Below, in pieces: positions 42,156-50,956 of a stretch of DNA of 64,000 nt; position 1 is the first letter of the stretch; each line of letters starts with the position of its first letter. The stretch is taken from positions 47,919-111,918 of the forward strand of contig NZ_JADEXG010000009.1 of assembly GCF_015207255.1 (NCBI RefSeq), in the 5' to 3' direction. The notes beneath the pieces were generated by a model, which worked only from the letters and a program-made list of their open reading frames with translations, ran no database searches and was not told where the DNA came from. Position numbers and translations under genes: made by a program. This stretch comes from Vasconcelosia minhoensis LEGE 07310 (GTDB lineage: Bacteria; Cyanobacteriota; Cyanobacteriia; Phormidesmidales; Phormidesmidaceae).

Positions 42156-42740
42156 CTAGGCCCCGAAGTAGGCGGGTTCCTGGCCGGGATGCCATTTGAT
42201 ATTGCAGCCAATGCTGGGCTTTTGGGCTTCAGCGACCGGCTGCATCGCAATCACCGCGTCCAGCGCCTGGCGCAGGTCAGCCCCGTCTACCGGCTTGTCA
42301 TTTCCCGGTCGGCTGGCGTCGAGCTGACCGCGATAGACCAGCTTCTGATTGGCGTCGAAGAGAAAGAAATCCGGCGTGCAGGCCGCGGTGTAGGTCTTGG
42401 CGACGGCCTGGGTCTCGTCGTAGCAGTAGGGAAAGTTAAAGCCCAGCCGAGTCGCCTGCTCACGCAGCTGCTCAGGGCCGTCCTGGGGGTGAGTTTCAAC
42501 GCTGTTGGCGCTAATCGCCACAATGCCCAAGCCCAGAGGCTCATAGTCTCGCCCAATCTGGCCCAGCTGCTGCTCGACATGCTTGACGAAGGGACAGTGC
42601 TGGCAGATAAACATCACCAGCAGCCCTTTTTTATCGGCAAACTGGGCGGGCGAAACCGAGTCGCCCGTGACCACATCGGTCAGCTGAAAGTCTGGCGCTA
42701 CCGTACCCAGCGGCAGCATGGTCGATTCGGTCATCACCAT
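42156..42740 (-). CDS. Thioredoxin-fold/peroxiredoxin-like protein
   Basis: A 194-residue AhpC/TSA-like thioredoxin-fold protein. LGTVAPDFQLTDVVTG opens the domain, and MFICQHCPFVKHVEQQ carries a CxxC at the redox position. A further TPDFFLFD and DGADLRQALDAVI match the PRX_like1 group found in cyanobacteria. Start ATG 42740 has GGAGGA 8 bases before it. A possible 31-residue membrane protein gene lies 21 bases upstream on the same strand. Confidence 0.85.
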   Translation of the reverse strand: MVMTESTMLPLGTVAPDFQLTDVVTGDSVSPAQFADKKGLLVMFICQHCPFVKHVEQQLGQIGRDYEPLGLGIVAISANSVETHPQDGPEQLREQATRLGFNFPYCYDETQAVAKTYTAACTPDFFLFDANQKLVYRGQLDASRPGNDKPVDGADLRQALDAVIAMQPVAEAQKPSIGCNIKWHPGQEPAYFGA

Positions 42741-42761
42741 GGGAATATCCTCCAATATGTA

Positions 42762-42857
42762 CTATCCGCCTGCGGCAAAGCCCGCCATCACCAGAATTGA
42801 CAGCAGCAGGCCGGGGCTGAGCAGCAAAATTAGCGTTACCAGTTCGTGCATTTCCAT
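42762..42857 (-). CDS. Possible 31-residue single-TM protein
   Basis: The minus strand encodes MEMHELVTLILLLSPGLLLS followed by ILVMAGFAAGG and a TAG. It is a single hydrophobic helix with an acidic N-terminus, in the size class of small photosystem, b6f or NDH-1 subunits, but it matched none from memory. GAGGAG lies 11 bases before the ATG, and the stop is 21 bases before the thioredoxin-like gene start. Too short to be sure. Confidence 0.4.
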   Translation of the reverse strand: MEMHELVTLILLLSPGLLLSILVMAGFAAGG

Positions 42858-43003
42858 CGGGTCAGAGTCTCCTCACGCGGGAACAGCTTACCTCTATGAT
42901 GACGAATAGCGGCAGCAAATAACGGGCTAATCGATTTAAAGCAAGCAATAAATTTCGCGAAATTGGCGTATCTTGTAGCTGAGAGGGGAGCGAGGGGTTG
43001 GCA

Positions 43004-43438
43004 ATGAGCGCCCGATATTGCCAGAGTGAAGGTCTGTTCCATGGCCTGGTGAGCGGCCTGATAGCTGCAACTATCTGCATCTGGGCCGTCCCGACTAGCG
43101 CCCAGGAGCTGAGCCAATCTGCAACCGACCTCCAGGGTCCGCCAGCTCATCTCCCGACTGCCCCCGCTGCGCCGCTCGATCCGCTCACCGAATCGGTTCC
43201 TACCACCCGCGTGACGGTACCGCCGCTGGAAGTACAGGAAGCGTCTCCAGCGCCCGAGCCTGCTGAGACCGCCGATGCGCCACCTCCACCTCCTACCGCT
43301 AGTCCAGCACCCGAGCCAGCCACCGCTGGCAGTGAACCGCTTGACCCATCTACCAATCCACTGATCACGCCGCCCGCGCCGAGCCTAACCAGCCGCTGGC
43401 CCGACCCAATACCCTTTGGTCAGCCGCTGCCCCGTTAG
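43004..43438 (+). CDS. Proline-rich secreted protein of unknown function
   Basis: A 144-residue protein with a signal peptide (LVSGLIAATICIWAVPTSAQE, cleavage after TSA) and a mature part dominated by Pro, Ala, Thr and Glu (APEPAETADAPPPPPTASPA). No domain. GAGGGG precedes ATG 43004. Probably an exported, unstructured envelope-associated protein. Convergent with the DUF3172 gene, 8 bases apart. Confidence 0.6.
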   Translation: MSARYCQSEGLFHGLVSGLIAATICIWAVPTSAQELSQSATDLQGPPAHLPTAPAAPLDPLTESVPTTRVTVPPLEVQEASPAPEPAETADAPPPPPTASPAPEPATAGSEPLDPSTNPLITPPAPSLTSRWPDPIPFGQPLPR

Positions 43439-43446
43439 AACCGGTC

Positions 43447-44025
43447 TTAGAAGCGGCCACCGCCGTCGTTTTGGTAGATGCAGTCCACCTTGGCTGCCTT
43501 CGGCGTGTTGAGGTCGCCGGTAAAGCCAAAAGTATTCATCCGATTGCGGCAGGAGCGCATCTCTTCGGAATTCAGCACATCCTTTTGCTCCAGCACTGAC
43601 CAGTTCGACGTGCGCATGACGCAGCCCGGTGAGCTTTGGGGCTGGGAGACAAAGACTCGTCTGGGATTCAGCGTGACAAACACCCTGGTATCCGTCACGA
43701 TCGCGCTAGCCCCATACTGGGCACAGAGCTCTGGATTAGGCGCCAGGCTATCAATCTGGGCTTCGGTCGCCACCGACTGGTCGCCGCTGAAGTTGGAATT
43801 ATAGGCAACCACCACCCCAAGCACGATCCCGAGGACAAAAATACCCGCGACGACGGCCCAGTTCATGCCGCCGAGCACGCCGCTGGGGCTACCGCCGTTC
43901 ATGCCGCCGTTCATGCCGCCGTTGTTCATGCCGCCGTTGTTCATGCCGCCGTTCATACCGCCGTTTGGAGCACTGCGATAGCCATCTGGATTGCGGGGGG
44001 GAGGTAGGGGTCTTTTGCGTTTCAT
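43447..44025 (-). CDS. DUF3172 family protein with GGMN repeats
   Basis: A 192-residue protein. An N-terminal low-complexity stretch repeats GGMN/GGMNN seven or so times, followed by one TM helix (WAVVAGIFVLGIVLGVVVAY) and the cyanobacterial DUF3172 domain with four cysteines (ELCAQYG, SPGCVMR, RSCRNRM, VDCIYQ). Function unknown. The repeats come from imperfect 9-15 bp DNA repeats at about 43880-43965 and could vary in length between strains. Confidence 0.8.
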   Translation of the reverse strand: MKRKRPLPPPRNPDGYRSAPNGGMNGGMNNGGMNNGGMNGGMNGGSPSGVLGGMNWAVVAGIFVLGIVLGVVVAYNSNFSGDQSVATEAQIDSLAPNPELCAQYGASAIVTDTRVFVTLNPRRVFVSQPQSSPGCVMRTSNWSVLEQKDVLNSEEMRSCRNRMNTFGFTGDLNTPKAAKVDCIYQNDGGGRF

Positions 44026-44157
44026 AGCCGCTTCCTAGCCGAACCCATAATCGGTCGGCAGCTTAAAACTGAGACATTACCTGTATAGTATGCCTCTGAT
44101 CTGGGGGTTCTGTGTATGGAATAGGGTTAGATTTTAGATCATTCCAGACCAAACAAA

Positions 44158-44202
44158 TGCCCCTAGGGCCAATCGGGCCCAAACCCTTCGATCACAGGGG
44201 CA
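44158..44202 (-). terminator. Hairpin terminator downstream of the small ORF
   Basis: On the minus strand TGCCCCT and AGGGGCA form an outer stem around an inner GGGCC/GGCCC hairpin, followed by TTTGTTT. It lies 40 bases past the stop of the small gene at 44242-44445. Confidence 0.5.
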
Positions 44203-44241
44203 AGTTTTATGACCAAGTTTTATGCCATTGATAACGCTGGT

Positions 44242-44445
44242 TTAGAATGCCTGCCGGGAAACCAGCTTTTCAATATCGGCTTGGGTCTGGTGGAGCAGGG
44301 CCTGGCGAGGGTCGCCCTGGTTTTGTAGGGGGGGAACCAGATTGCGGGCTTGGAGCGCCATATGGAGCTGAAGATGGGCCACGTATTCGCTAAAATCTTC
44401 GCGAGCGGTAGCGGACGGCGCGGGTGTGGACTCAGAACGTAACAC
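44242..44445 (-). CDS. Small conserved-looking hypothetical protein
   Basis: A 67-residue soluble, mostly helical protein (EDFSEYVAHLQLHMALQARN...TQADIEKLVSRQAF). GTG start at 44445 with GAGGAGAG 7 bases upstream, a strong ribosome site that supports a real gene. No family recognised. Divergent from purD and followed by a hairpin terminator. Confidence 0.55.
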   Translation of the reverse strand: MLRSESTPAPSATAREDFSEYVAHLQLHMALQARNLVPPLQNQGDPRQALLHQTQADIEKLVSRQAF

Positions 44446-44578
44446 CAGATTACTCTCCTCAATCTTCGGTTACGAAGTTATCACAGTCTGCTAAGCCGTT
44501 TTCAAGCTTTGCAACGAAGCTTAATGTGGGAAGATAATTGCCGCTATTGAACTCATTCAACTATCAGGGGGGTCAGCC

Positions 44579-45868
44579 GTGAGATTTATTGTCGTCGGCA
44601 GCGGAGGCAGAGAGCACGCCTTAGCCTGGAAGCTGCTCCAGTCGCCTAGCGTTCGGGAAGTCATCTGCGTTCCCGGCAACGGCGGTACGGCCCGGCTGCC
44701 CGGCTGTCGCAATCTGCCTTTAGCGGCAACTGACGCTGAGGGAATTGCCCGATTTGCCCTAGTGCACAATGTGCCGCTGGTGGTGATCGGGCCAGAGCAG
44801 CCGCTGGCCGAGGGCATGGCCGACCATCTGCGATCGCAGGACTTAAAAGTATTCGGTCCATCCCAGGCCGGTGCCCAGATTGAAGCCAGCAAAGTCTGGG
44901 CCAAAGACCTGATGCAGCAGGCCGGTATCCCCACCGCTGCGTCAGCTACCTTTACCGACGCGGCAGCGGCGCTAGCCTACCTGGAGCAGCAAACCGCGCC
45001 AATTGTGATCAAGGCAGACGGCCTAGCGGCGGGTAAGGGTGTCACCGTCGCGACCAGCCTAGAGATGGCCAGACAGGCGGTTGAGGCGGCCTTTCAGGGC
45101 CAGTTTGGCGCAGCAGGTCAGCAGATTTTGATTGAGGAGTGCCTGACCGGGCAGGAGGCCTCTGTTCTAGCCGTAACTGATGGAATCACCGTGCGGCCGC
45201 TGCTGCCCGCGCAGGACCACAAGCCCTTAGAAGAAGGCGACACCGGCCCCAATACGGGCGGCATGGGGGCCTATGCGCCGACGCCAGTCGTGCCGCCAAC
45301 CCTGATGGAGCGGATTTGTGCCGAGGTGCTAGAGCCGGCGGTGGCTCAGCTGCGATCGCGCGGCATTGACTACTGCGGCGTTCTCTATGCCGGGCTGATG
45401 ATTACACCTGCCGGCGACCCCAAGGTGATTGAGTTCAACTGCCGCTTTGGCGATCCTGAAACCCAGGCGCTGCTGCCGCTGCTGGAGACGCCGCTAGCGG
45501 ACATTATCCTAGCCTGCTGCGAGCAGCGGCTGACGGATCTGCCGCCGCTCGAATGGCAGCCCGGGGCATCAGTCTGCGTGGTCATGGCGGCTGCCGGCTA
45601 CCCAGAGCGCTATCCTAAAAATATGCAGATTTCGGGCACTGAAGCAGCTGAAGGCGATGGCGTCTGGGTCTTTCATGCCGGCACCCGCTGGCAGGGCAAC
45701 CAGCTGAGAAGCACCGGCGGTCGGGTATTAGGCGTTACGGGCATGGCCTCAACCCTAGACCAGGCCCTCACTCAAACCTACGCCGCGATGGATAAAATCC
45801 ACTTTGATCACAGCTACTACCGTCGTGACATCGGCTATCGAGTGCAGGGCAGGGCCCGTCAGCTCTGA
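44579..45868 (+). CDS. purD: Phosphoribosylamine--glycine ligase
   Basis: A 429-residue ATP-grasp enzyme, GAR synthetase, second step of purine synthesis. N-terminal VVGSGGREHALAWKL, ATP-grasp IKADGLAAGKGV, DHKPLEEGDTGPNTGGMGAY and EFNCRFGDPETQ are all present. GTG start with AGGGGGG upstream. Followed by nblS 70 bases on, same strand, an arrangement that may form an operon. Confidence 0.97.
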   Translation: MRFIVVGSGGREHALAWKLLQSPSVREVICVPGNGGTARLPGCRNLPLAATDAEGIARFALVHNVPLVVIGPEQPLAEGMADHLRSQDLKVFGPSQAGAQIEASKVWAKDLMQQAGIPTAASATFTDAAAALAYLEQQTAPIVIKADGLAAGKGVTVATSLEMARQAVEAAFQGQFGAAGQQILIEECLTGQEASVLAVTDGITVRPLLPAQDHKPLEEGDTGPNTGGMGAYAPTPVVPPTLMERICAEVLEPAVAQLRSRGIDYCGVLYAGLMITPAGDPKVIEFNCRFGDPETQALLPLLETPLADIILACCEQRLTDLPPLEWQPGASVCVVMAAAGYPERYPKNMQISGTEAAEGDGVWVFHAGTRWQGNQLRSTGGRVLGVTGMASTLDQALTQTYAAMDKIHFDHSYYRRDIGYRVQGRARQL

Positions 45869-45938
45869 CCTGCCCAACGAAATTCCGTGCAACAATAGAG
45901 AATGAAAGCGGTAGCAGCTGGCGAGCCTTGACGCGCCT

Positions 45939-47897
45939 ATGATGCAACTCCTGAGGCAGATCAAAAAATTGATGCTTCGCTGGTGGGGCGACTTCACGCT
46001 ACAGACTCGGCTGATGGCCGGGGCAACGCTGATCGTGTCACTGGTGATGAGCGGCCTCACCTTCTGGGCCGTCAACACCATTCAGCAAGACGCACGGGTC
46101 AACGATACTCGCTTTGGCCGCGACCTGGGCCTGCTGCTGGCGGCGAATGTGGCCCCGATGGTAGAAAAGGGCGATCGCACCGAGCTGGCTCGCTTCACCT
46201 ATAGTTTTTTCCAAAGCACTTCTAGCGTCCAGTACATGCTCTATGCCGACGAAGACGGCAACATTTTCTTCGGCATTCCCTATTCCGAAGCGGCGGTCCA
46301 AAATTCCCTCACCCTGCGGCGGCGGATGCAGCTGCCGCCGGGCTATGCTAAGCAGGCCGAACTCCCTACGGTGCGCCAGCACCTAACGCCAGCCGGCGAA
46401 GTGACCGACATTTTTGTGCCCCTGAGGGCGGACAATCGCTATCTGGGCGTACTGGCCCTCGGCATCACCCCCAATCCCACCGTCGTCGCCTCTTCCAACC
46501 TCACCCGCGACGTCACCATTGCCGTCTTTGTCTCGATTTGGGTGATGGTGATCCTGGGAGCCGTGTTCAACGCGCTGATCATTACCCAGCCGATTAAAGA
46601 GCTGCTTGGAGGGGTACAAAATATTGCTGCGGGCAATTTTAAACAGCGGATTAATCTGCCCATCGGCGGCGAAATTGGCGAGCTGATTTACAGCTTCAAC
46701 GATATGGCCGAGAGACTGGAGCGTTATGAGGAGCAGAATATCGAGGAGCTCACCGCTGAAAAGGCAAAGCTCGAAAGTCTGGTTTCGACCATTGCCGACG
46801 GGGCGATTTTACTCGATGCCAACATGGACATTGTCCTCGCAAATACCGCCGCCTGTCGCATTTTTGGCTGGGAGACCCAGCTAGAGGGCAGCATTCTGCA
46901 GCATCTGCCGCCCGAAGTCCGTATTCAGATGACCCGCCCCCTCTACCAGGCCGCTGCGGGCGACTCTTCCGAAGGCATGGAGTTTCGGATTTCGCTGATG
47001 GAGCCCGCTAACCGGACCATTCGGATATTGCTGAACACGGTGCTCGACCAGTCCCGCGAGAATGTCAAAGGCATTGCGATTACGGTCCAGGATATCACCC
47101 GCGAGGTTGCCCTGAACGAGGCCAAGAGCCAGTTCATCAGCAACGTTTCCCACGAACTGCGCACTCCCTTATTCAACATCAAGTCCTTTATTGAAACGCT
47201 GCATGAGTACGGCGAAGATCTGTCCGACGTGGAGCGGCAGGAATTTTTGGAAACGGCTAATCACGAAACCGACCGGCTCAGCCGACTGGTCAACGATGTG
47301 CTAGACCTATCGCGGCTGGAGTCGAGCCGACGCTATCAGTTCTCGCCGGTGGAGGTGCATCAGCCGATTGAGCAGGTCTTGCGCACCTATCAGCTCAACG
47401 CCCGCGACAAAAAGATTGAGCTAGAGCAGGACGTCGAGCCCGACCTGCCGCCGATACTGGGCAACTATGATCTGCTGCTCCAGGTCTTTGGCAACCTGGT
47501 AGGCAATGCCCTGAAGTTTACGACTGCCGGTGGGCGAGTCGTCATCCGGGCCTATCGCTCACCGGCTTTGCAGCACCATCCCAGCGCCGAGTCCGTGCGC
47601 ATTGAGGTGGGCGACACCGGGATTGGCATTGCCAACAAAGACCAGAAGGCGATTTTTGAGCGGTTCTTTCGGGTGGAAAATCGGGTACACACGCTGGAAG
47701 GAACCGGGCTAGGACTGTCGATTGTCAAAAATATTATGGATAAGCACAGCAGTCTGGTCAACCTGGTCAGCGAAGTCGGGGTGGGCACCACCTTCTGGTT
47801 TGATCTAGCCGTCTACGAGTCGGCAGCGAGCGTCGCAGCCTCCCCCACCCCGCACCAGACTGCCGACCCTCAAACTACGCTCTCCGGCTCCAGCTAA
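45939..47897 (+). CDS. nblS: NblS/Hik33 (DspA)-type sensor histidine kinase
   Basis: A 652-residue membrane kinase. TM1 about 24-46, extracytoplasmic sensor to about 190, TM2 about 190-213, HAMP (QPIKELLGGVQNIAAGNF), PAS (about 285-390, IADGAILLDANMDIVLAN), HisKA SNVSHELRTPLFNIKSFIETL (His about 404) and HATPase (NLVGNALKFT, GDTGIGI, GTGLGLSIV). This order and the N-terminal LRWWGDFTLQTRLM match NblS/Hik33, the conserved cyanobacterial kinase (also chloroplast Ycf26) for high light, cold, osmotic and nutrient stress and phycobilisome breakdown. Its stop overlaps the convergent cpcT by 4 bases. Confidence 0.92.
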   Translation: MMQLLRQIKKLMLRWWGDFTLQTRLMAGATLIVSLVMSGLTFWAVNTIQQDARVNDTRFGRDLGLLLAANVAPMVEKGDRTELARFTYSFFQSTSSVQYMLYADEDGNIFFGIPYSEAAVQNSLTLRRRMQLPPGYAKQAELPTVRQHLTPAGEVTDIFVPLRADNRYLGVLALGITPNPTVVASSNLTRDVTIAVFVSIWVMVILGAVFNALIITQPIKELLGGVQNIAAGNFKQRINLPIGGEIGELIYSFNDMAERLERYEEQNIEELTAEKAKLESLVSTIADGAILLDANMDIVLANTAACRIFGWETQLEGSILQHLPPEVRIQMTRPLYQAAAGDSSEGMEFRISLMEPANRTIRILLNTVLDQSRENVKGIAITVQDITREVALNEAKSQFISNVSHELRTPLFNIKSFIETLHEYGEDLSDVERQEFLETANHETDRLSRLVNDVLDLSRLESSRRYQFSPVEVHQPIEQVLRTYQLNARDKKIELEQDVEPDLPPILGNYDLLLQVFGNLVGNALKFTTAGGRVVIRAYRSPALQHHPSAESVRIEVGDTGIGIANKDQKAIFERFFRVENRVHTLEGTGLGLSIVKNIMDKHSSLVNLVSEVGVGTTFWFDLAVYESAASVAASPTPHQTADPQTTLSGSS

Positions 47898-48514
47898 AAG
47901 CCCCAGTCTGAGCTGTAGTCTTGCTGCTTAACGAGCCGATAGGGTCCCATCAGGGCTCCCCACAGGGCCTTTTTAGTCTCAGGGTCAATCCCCTTGTCGA
48001 AGATTAGTAGCTCAGTCGGGCCGTTAGGGTCAGTAGCGTTCACCTCGAAGCCCAGGTAGACATACTTACGCTGTCCATTGACCTCAAAGGCGCAGAGCTG
48101 ACCCTCGGGCAAGGTGGCTTTGAAGGCGGGGCTACCAATCTCTGAACGCAGCTCGATGCCCAACTCGCAATCGGGTAGGTGAATACAGTCATTCTCTGTA
48201 AGGTTTGCTAGCAAAGCAGGCTGCTGACCCGCACCTTGAAACTGATGGGGTTGCCTCAGCGCATAGTACTCAGCCCGCAGCTGGCAATCAGATTGCTTCA
48301 GCTGGAGCAGCCGCTGCCGGTAGGGCGTTTCGCTGGCCAGGTTGACCTGCTCTAAAAACAGCATCACACTGTTTTCGGATGGGGCAGACAAGGCTAAAAT
48401 CGGCCTTTGCCACAGCCGCAGATGGACGTACCAGGCAGGATCGGCCGCAACCTGGGCCTGGTTTTCAAATTCGCCGGCGAGGGCAGATGCTAACTGCTGG
48501 AAGGGTGAGGCCAC
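47894..48514 (-). CDS. cpcT: CpcT/CpeT family phycobilin lyase
   Basis: A 206-residue protein of the CpcT/CpeT (T-type) lyase family, which attaches phycocyanobilin to Cys-153 of the CpcB or PecB beta subunit. Family pieces: FENQAQVAADPAWYVHLRLWQRPI at the N-terminus, FLEQVNLASETPYRQRL and FDKGIDPETKKALWGALMGPYRL. Genomes can hold several T-type paralogues, so CpcT rather than CpeT is a best guess. Located beside nblS and thf1. Confidence 0.88.
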   Translation of the reverse strand: MASPFQQLASALAGEFENQAQVAADPAWYVHLRLWQRPILALSAPSENSVMLFLEQVNLASETPYRQRLLQLKQSDCQLRAEYYALRQPHQFQGAGQQPALLANLTENDCIHLPDCELGIELRSEIGSPAFKATLPEGQLCAFEVNGQRKYVYLGFEVNATDPNGPTELLIFDKGIDPETKKALWGALMGPYRLVKQQDYSSDWGF

Positions 48515-48673
48515 GCTAAATCATTCAGCTAGATGGTCAGCTAGGATAAGATAGAAACTCTTGAATCATACCTCAGCAGCGATCACAGCCGGGTAGGGTT
48601 CGGCCGGATCGGAGCCTTGGCAAACCGCCTCCAACGGGTGAGAATAGAAGCAAAAGTACTATGAGCGCTCACT

Positions 48674-49408
48674 GTGAATAACGTCCGCACGGTTTCAGAT
48701 ACAAAGCGAGCTTTTTACGCTCAGCACAATCGCCCCATCAGCTCGCTCTATCAGCGAGTGGTTGAAGAGCTGATGGTAGAAATGCATCTGCTCTCGGTCA
48801 ATGTAGATTTCGCCTACGATCCGATCTACGCGCTGGGCGTCGTCACCACCTTTGAGCGCTTTACTCAAGGCTATACGCCAGAATCGGGGCGGCAGTCTAT
48901 CTTCACGGCTCTGGTCCAGTCAGTGGGTGACAGCCCTGAGCAATACCGTCAGGATGCCGAAGCGCTACAGTCATCGGTGGCTGGGCTCAGCCTAGCCGAC
49001 CTCAAGGCTCAGTTCGCGGCGGCCAAAGAACAGGGTGGCTCCCTACTACAGGATACGCTACACAAGGTTGCCAACAATCCCAAGTTTAAGTACAGCCGCC
49101 TGTTCGCCATCGGCCTCTATACCCTGATTGAGTCGGCTGATGCCGAAGCGTTGAAAGACAAAGCCCAGCGGGATGCGCTCCTGCAAGAGGTTGCTGAAGC
49201 TTTAGGGTTAGGGCCCGAGCAATTTGTTAAAGATCTGGATCTCTACCGCAGCAATCTAGACAAAATGTCCCAAGCTGCCGCTGTGATGAAAGATATTCTC
49301 GAAGCCGGTCGGAAAAAGCGGGAAGAGCGAGCTAAAGGCAAAGAAGCGGTAACGGAGCAGCCTGGCGATACGTCCGAAGACCCGGAAAGCAAGCCAGAAA
49401 CGGTATAA
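48674..49408 (+). CDS. thf1: Thf1/Psb29 photosystem II biogenesis protein
   Basis: A 244-residue homologue of Thylakoid formation 1 / Psb29, which binds FtsH proteases and aids photosystem II repair. VSDTKRAFYAQHNRPISSLYQRVVEELMVEMHLL is the family signature, followed by DPIYALGVVTTFERFTQGY. The C-terminus has the typical charged coiled part (AGRKKREERAKGKEAV). GTG start at 48674. Divergent from cpcT; convergent with the TerB-like gene after a 157-bp gap. Confidence 0.95.
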   Translation: MNNVRTVSDTKRAFYAQHNRPISSLYQRVVEELMVEMHLLSVNVDFAYDPIYALGVVTTFERFTQGYTPESGRQSIFTALVQSVGDSPEQYRQDAEALQSSVAGLSLADLKAQFAAAKEQGGSLLQDTLHKVANNPKFKYSRLFAIGLYTLIESADAEALKDKAQRDALLQEVAEALGLGPEQFVKDLDLYRSNLDKMSQAAAVMKDILEAGRKKREERAKGKEAVTEQPGDTSEDPESKPETV

Positions 49409-49565
49409 CCTTATTCATGACTGACCGCTAACTGCCCTTTCAATCAGGACAACAGAGGTTGTTCAACTGCGCGCAAGCTAGAATTGCGAAGATGACTTCA
49501 AATCTAGGATATCTCTAATAGAAGTTGGGATCTTTCCTTTTAGGATTTTCTAACCAAGCGAAAAG

Positions 49566-50051
49566 TCAGGAGGACCAGAAGTCGCGGAGCTGGTAAATGA
49601 GCAAATCGACTACGTTTTTATTGCCCTGGCTCAGCGAGACCTCGGCTTCCTGCTCAACTCGCTGCACTACGTCTTCCGGCAGGTCGAGCAGGTCGAGCAG
49701 CTTTTGATAAGCCTGGCTTTCGTCCTGATTAATTTTGGCTTCGTCGGGCGTGCGGGCGCTAGCGCTGATCACCTCGTAGCCCAGGCGCAGGACAAGTTCC
49801 TTTTCGGCAGGCGCGGTGAGATGCGGAACCGATTCCTCCAGCGGCACGTTTTGGATCAGGTAGCTTTGCAGCTCTTCTCGCAAAAACGTCTGCCGTTCCG
49901 GCGTTTTAGCAAACAGACGGCTGAAGCGGTCGAGCATGACATCGACTTCTGCCTGCTCTAGATTGCCGTCTGACCAGGCCATGGACAAAACCACGCGGAG
50001 CAGATTCATCTGCCGGGGAGAGATGGCGGGCGGGGAAGGTTGCGAATTCAT
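49566..50051 (-). CDS. TerB-like protein
   Basis: A 161-residue helical protein of the TerB/DUF533 fold: MNLLRVVLSMAWSDGNLEQAEVDVMLDRFSRLF carries the acidic D-G-x-x...E metal-site pattern of the first half, and ELVLRLGYEVISA...DEAKINQDESQAYQKLL the second. In tellurite-resistance systems TerB binds calcium; cyanobacterial solo TerB proteins are uncharacterised. Stands before a Crp-type regulator on the same strand. Confidence 0.8.
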   Translation of the reverse strand: MNSQPSPPAISPRQMNLLRVVLSMAWSDGNLEQAEVDVMLDRFSRLFAKTPERQTFLREELQSYLIQNVPLEESVPHLTAPAEKELVLRLGYEVISASARTPDEAKINQDESQAYQKLLDLLDLPEDVVQRVEQEAEVSLSQGNKNVVDLLIYQLRDFWSS

Positions 50052-50165
50052 AGCGGCGTCTAACTCTGGAGAAACTGCGATCGCTCCCCATCACTTTAAC
50101 GACTCCGCAGCAAATCAAAGACGCTCCACCACAAATCTAAAGATTCAAGCTAATGCATCGCTGGC

Positions 50166-50876
50166 TTAGGACTGCTTCAGCAGCTGCTTCAGCGGCGATA
50201 GGTTGGTCAGGAATAGCGCATTGGTATCGGGGTCAGTCCGAATCCAGGCTTTTTGCTCCAGCTTCGCCATCAGCTTGACAACGTCGTGCTTACTTACATC
50301 AGCGACGGCGGCCAGGTCACTGGGCGGAATATTGAAAATCTCGACCTGATTCCCCACCTGCGTTCCATAGGCTTCAGCCATTGCCAGCAGCGTATTGGCC
50401 AGCTTAATAGCGGACGCTTTGTGACTCAGCTGAAAGCGAATATTGGTCAGGCGCAGCCGCTTCACCATCAGCTGTAGCATCCGGTGATGCAGCTGCGAAT
50501 CTTTGAACAGCGTTTGGATAAACAGCTGGGCGGGGATGCTGACCAGCTCAACCGTCGATAGCGCCGTCACGTCGGTTGAGCGGGGGGACTCGTCAAGAAT
50601 TGCCATCTCGCCAAAAAAGTCGCCCCGGCTCAGCACGGCCAGCGTGACATAGTCATCGCCCACCTGCCGCCGGACTTTAACCCAGCCAGAAGCCAGAAAA
50701 TAGACCGCGTTGCCCCAGGAGTCTTCCATCAAAACCGTGCGGCCCGGAGGGCAGTCATACTGGGTAGCGGCAGACAGCAGCTGCTCCAGGGTTTCAGGAT
50801 TGGCCGCGTTAAATAGTGGAAACAGCTGACTAAAGGCTTCAGGCTGCATAGAAGGGGTTAGCGTACTAGTGGACAT
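50166..50876 (-). CDS. Crp/Fnr family transcriptional regulator
   Basis: A 236-residue regulator: cyclic-nucleotide-binding-type beta barrel (GRTVLMEDSWGNAVYFLASGWVKV, RGDFFGEMAILDESPRSTDVTA) plus a winged helix (IPPSDLAAVADVSKHDVVKLMAKLEQ). The barrel keeps FGEMAIL...PRSTDVTA, close to the cAMP-pocket pattern (FGExAL...RSxxVxA), so nucleotide binding is possible. NtcA-specific residues were not seen. ATG 50876 was taken rather than 50921, because the domain starts soon after. Confidence 0.85.
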   Translation of the reverse strand: MSTSTLTPSMQPEAFSQLFPLFNAANPETLEQLLSAATQYDCPPGRTVLMEDSWGNAVYFLASGWVKVRRQVGDDYVTLAVLSRGDFFGEMAILDESPRSTDVTALSTVELVSIPAQLFIQTLFKDSQLHHRMLQLMVKRLRLTNIRFQLSHKASAIKLANTLLAMAEAYGTQVGNQVEIFNIPPSDLAAVADVSKHDVVKLMAKLEQKAWIRTDPDTNALFLTNLSPLKQLLKQS

Positions 50877-50956
50877 CGCACCTGACTGTTGAGGTAGACC
50901 TGAGATTTGCCATCGGCTCACCTCAGTCTACCCAGTTCACCCGGCCTAAGCTCGCT

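Noticed and set aside
44220..44462. 80-residue minus-strand frame overlapping the 67-residue ORF
   Set aside because: The GTG-started 67-residue frame has a well-placed GAGGAGAG, and its sequence looks protein-like; the other is Arg/Pro-rich shadow.
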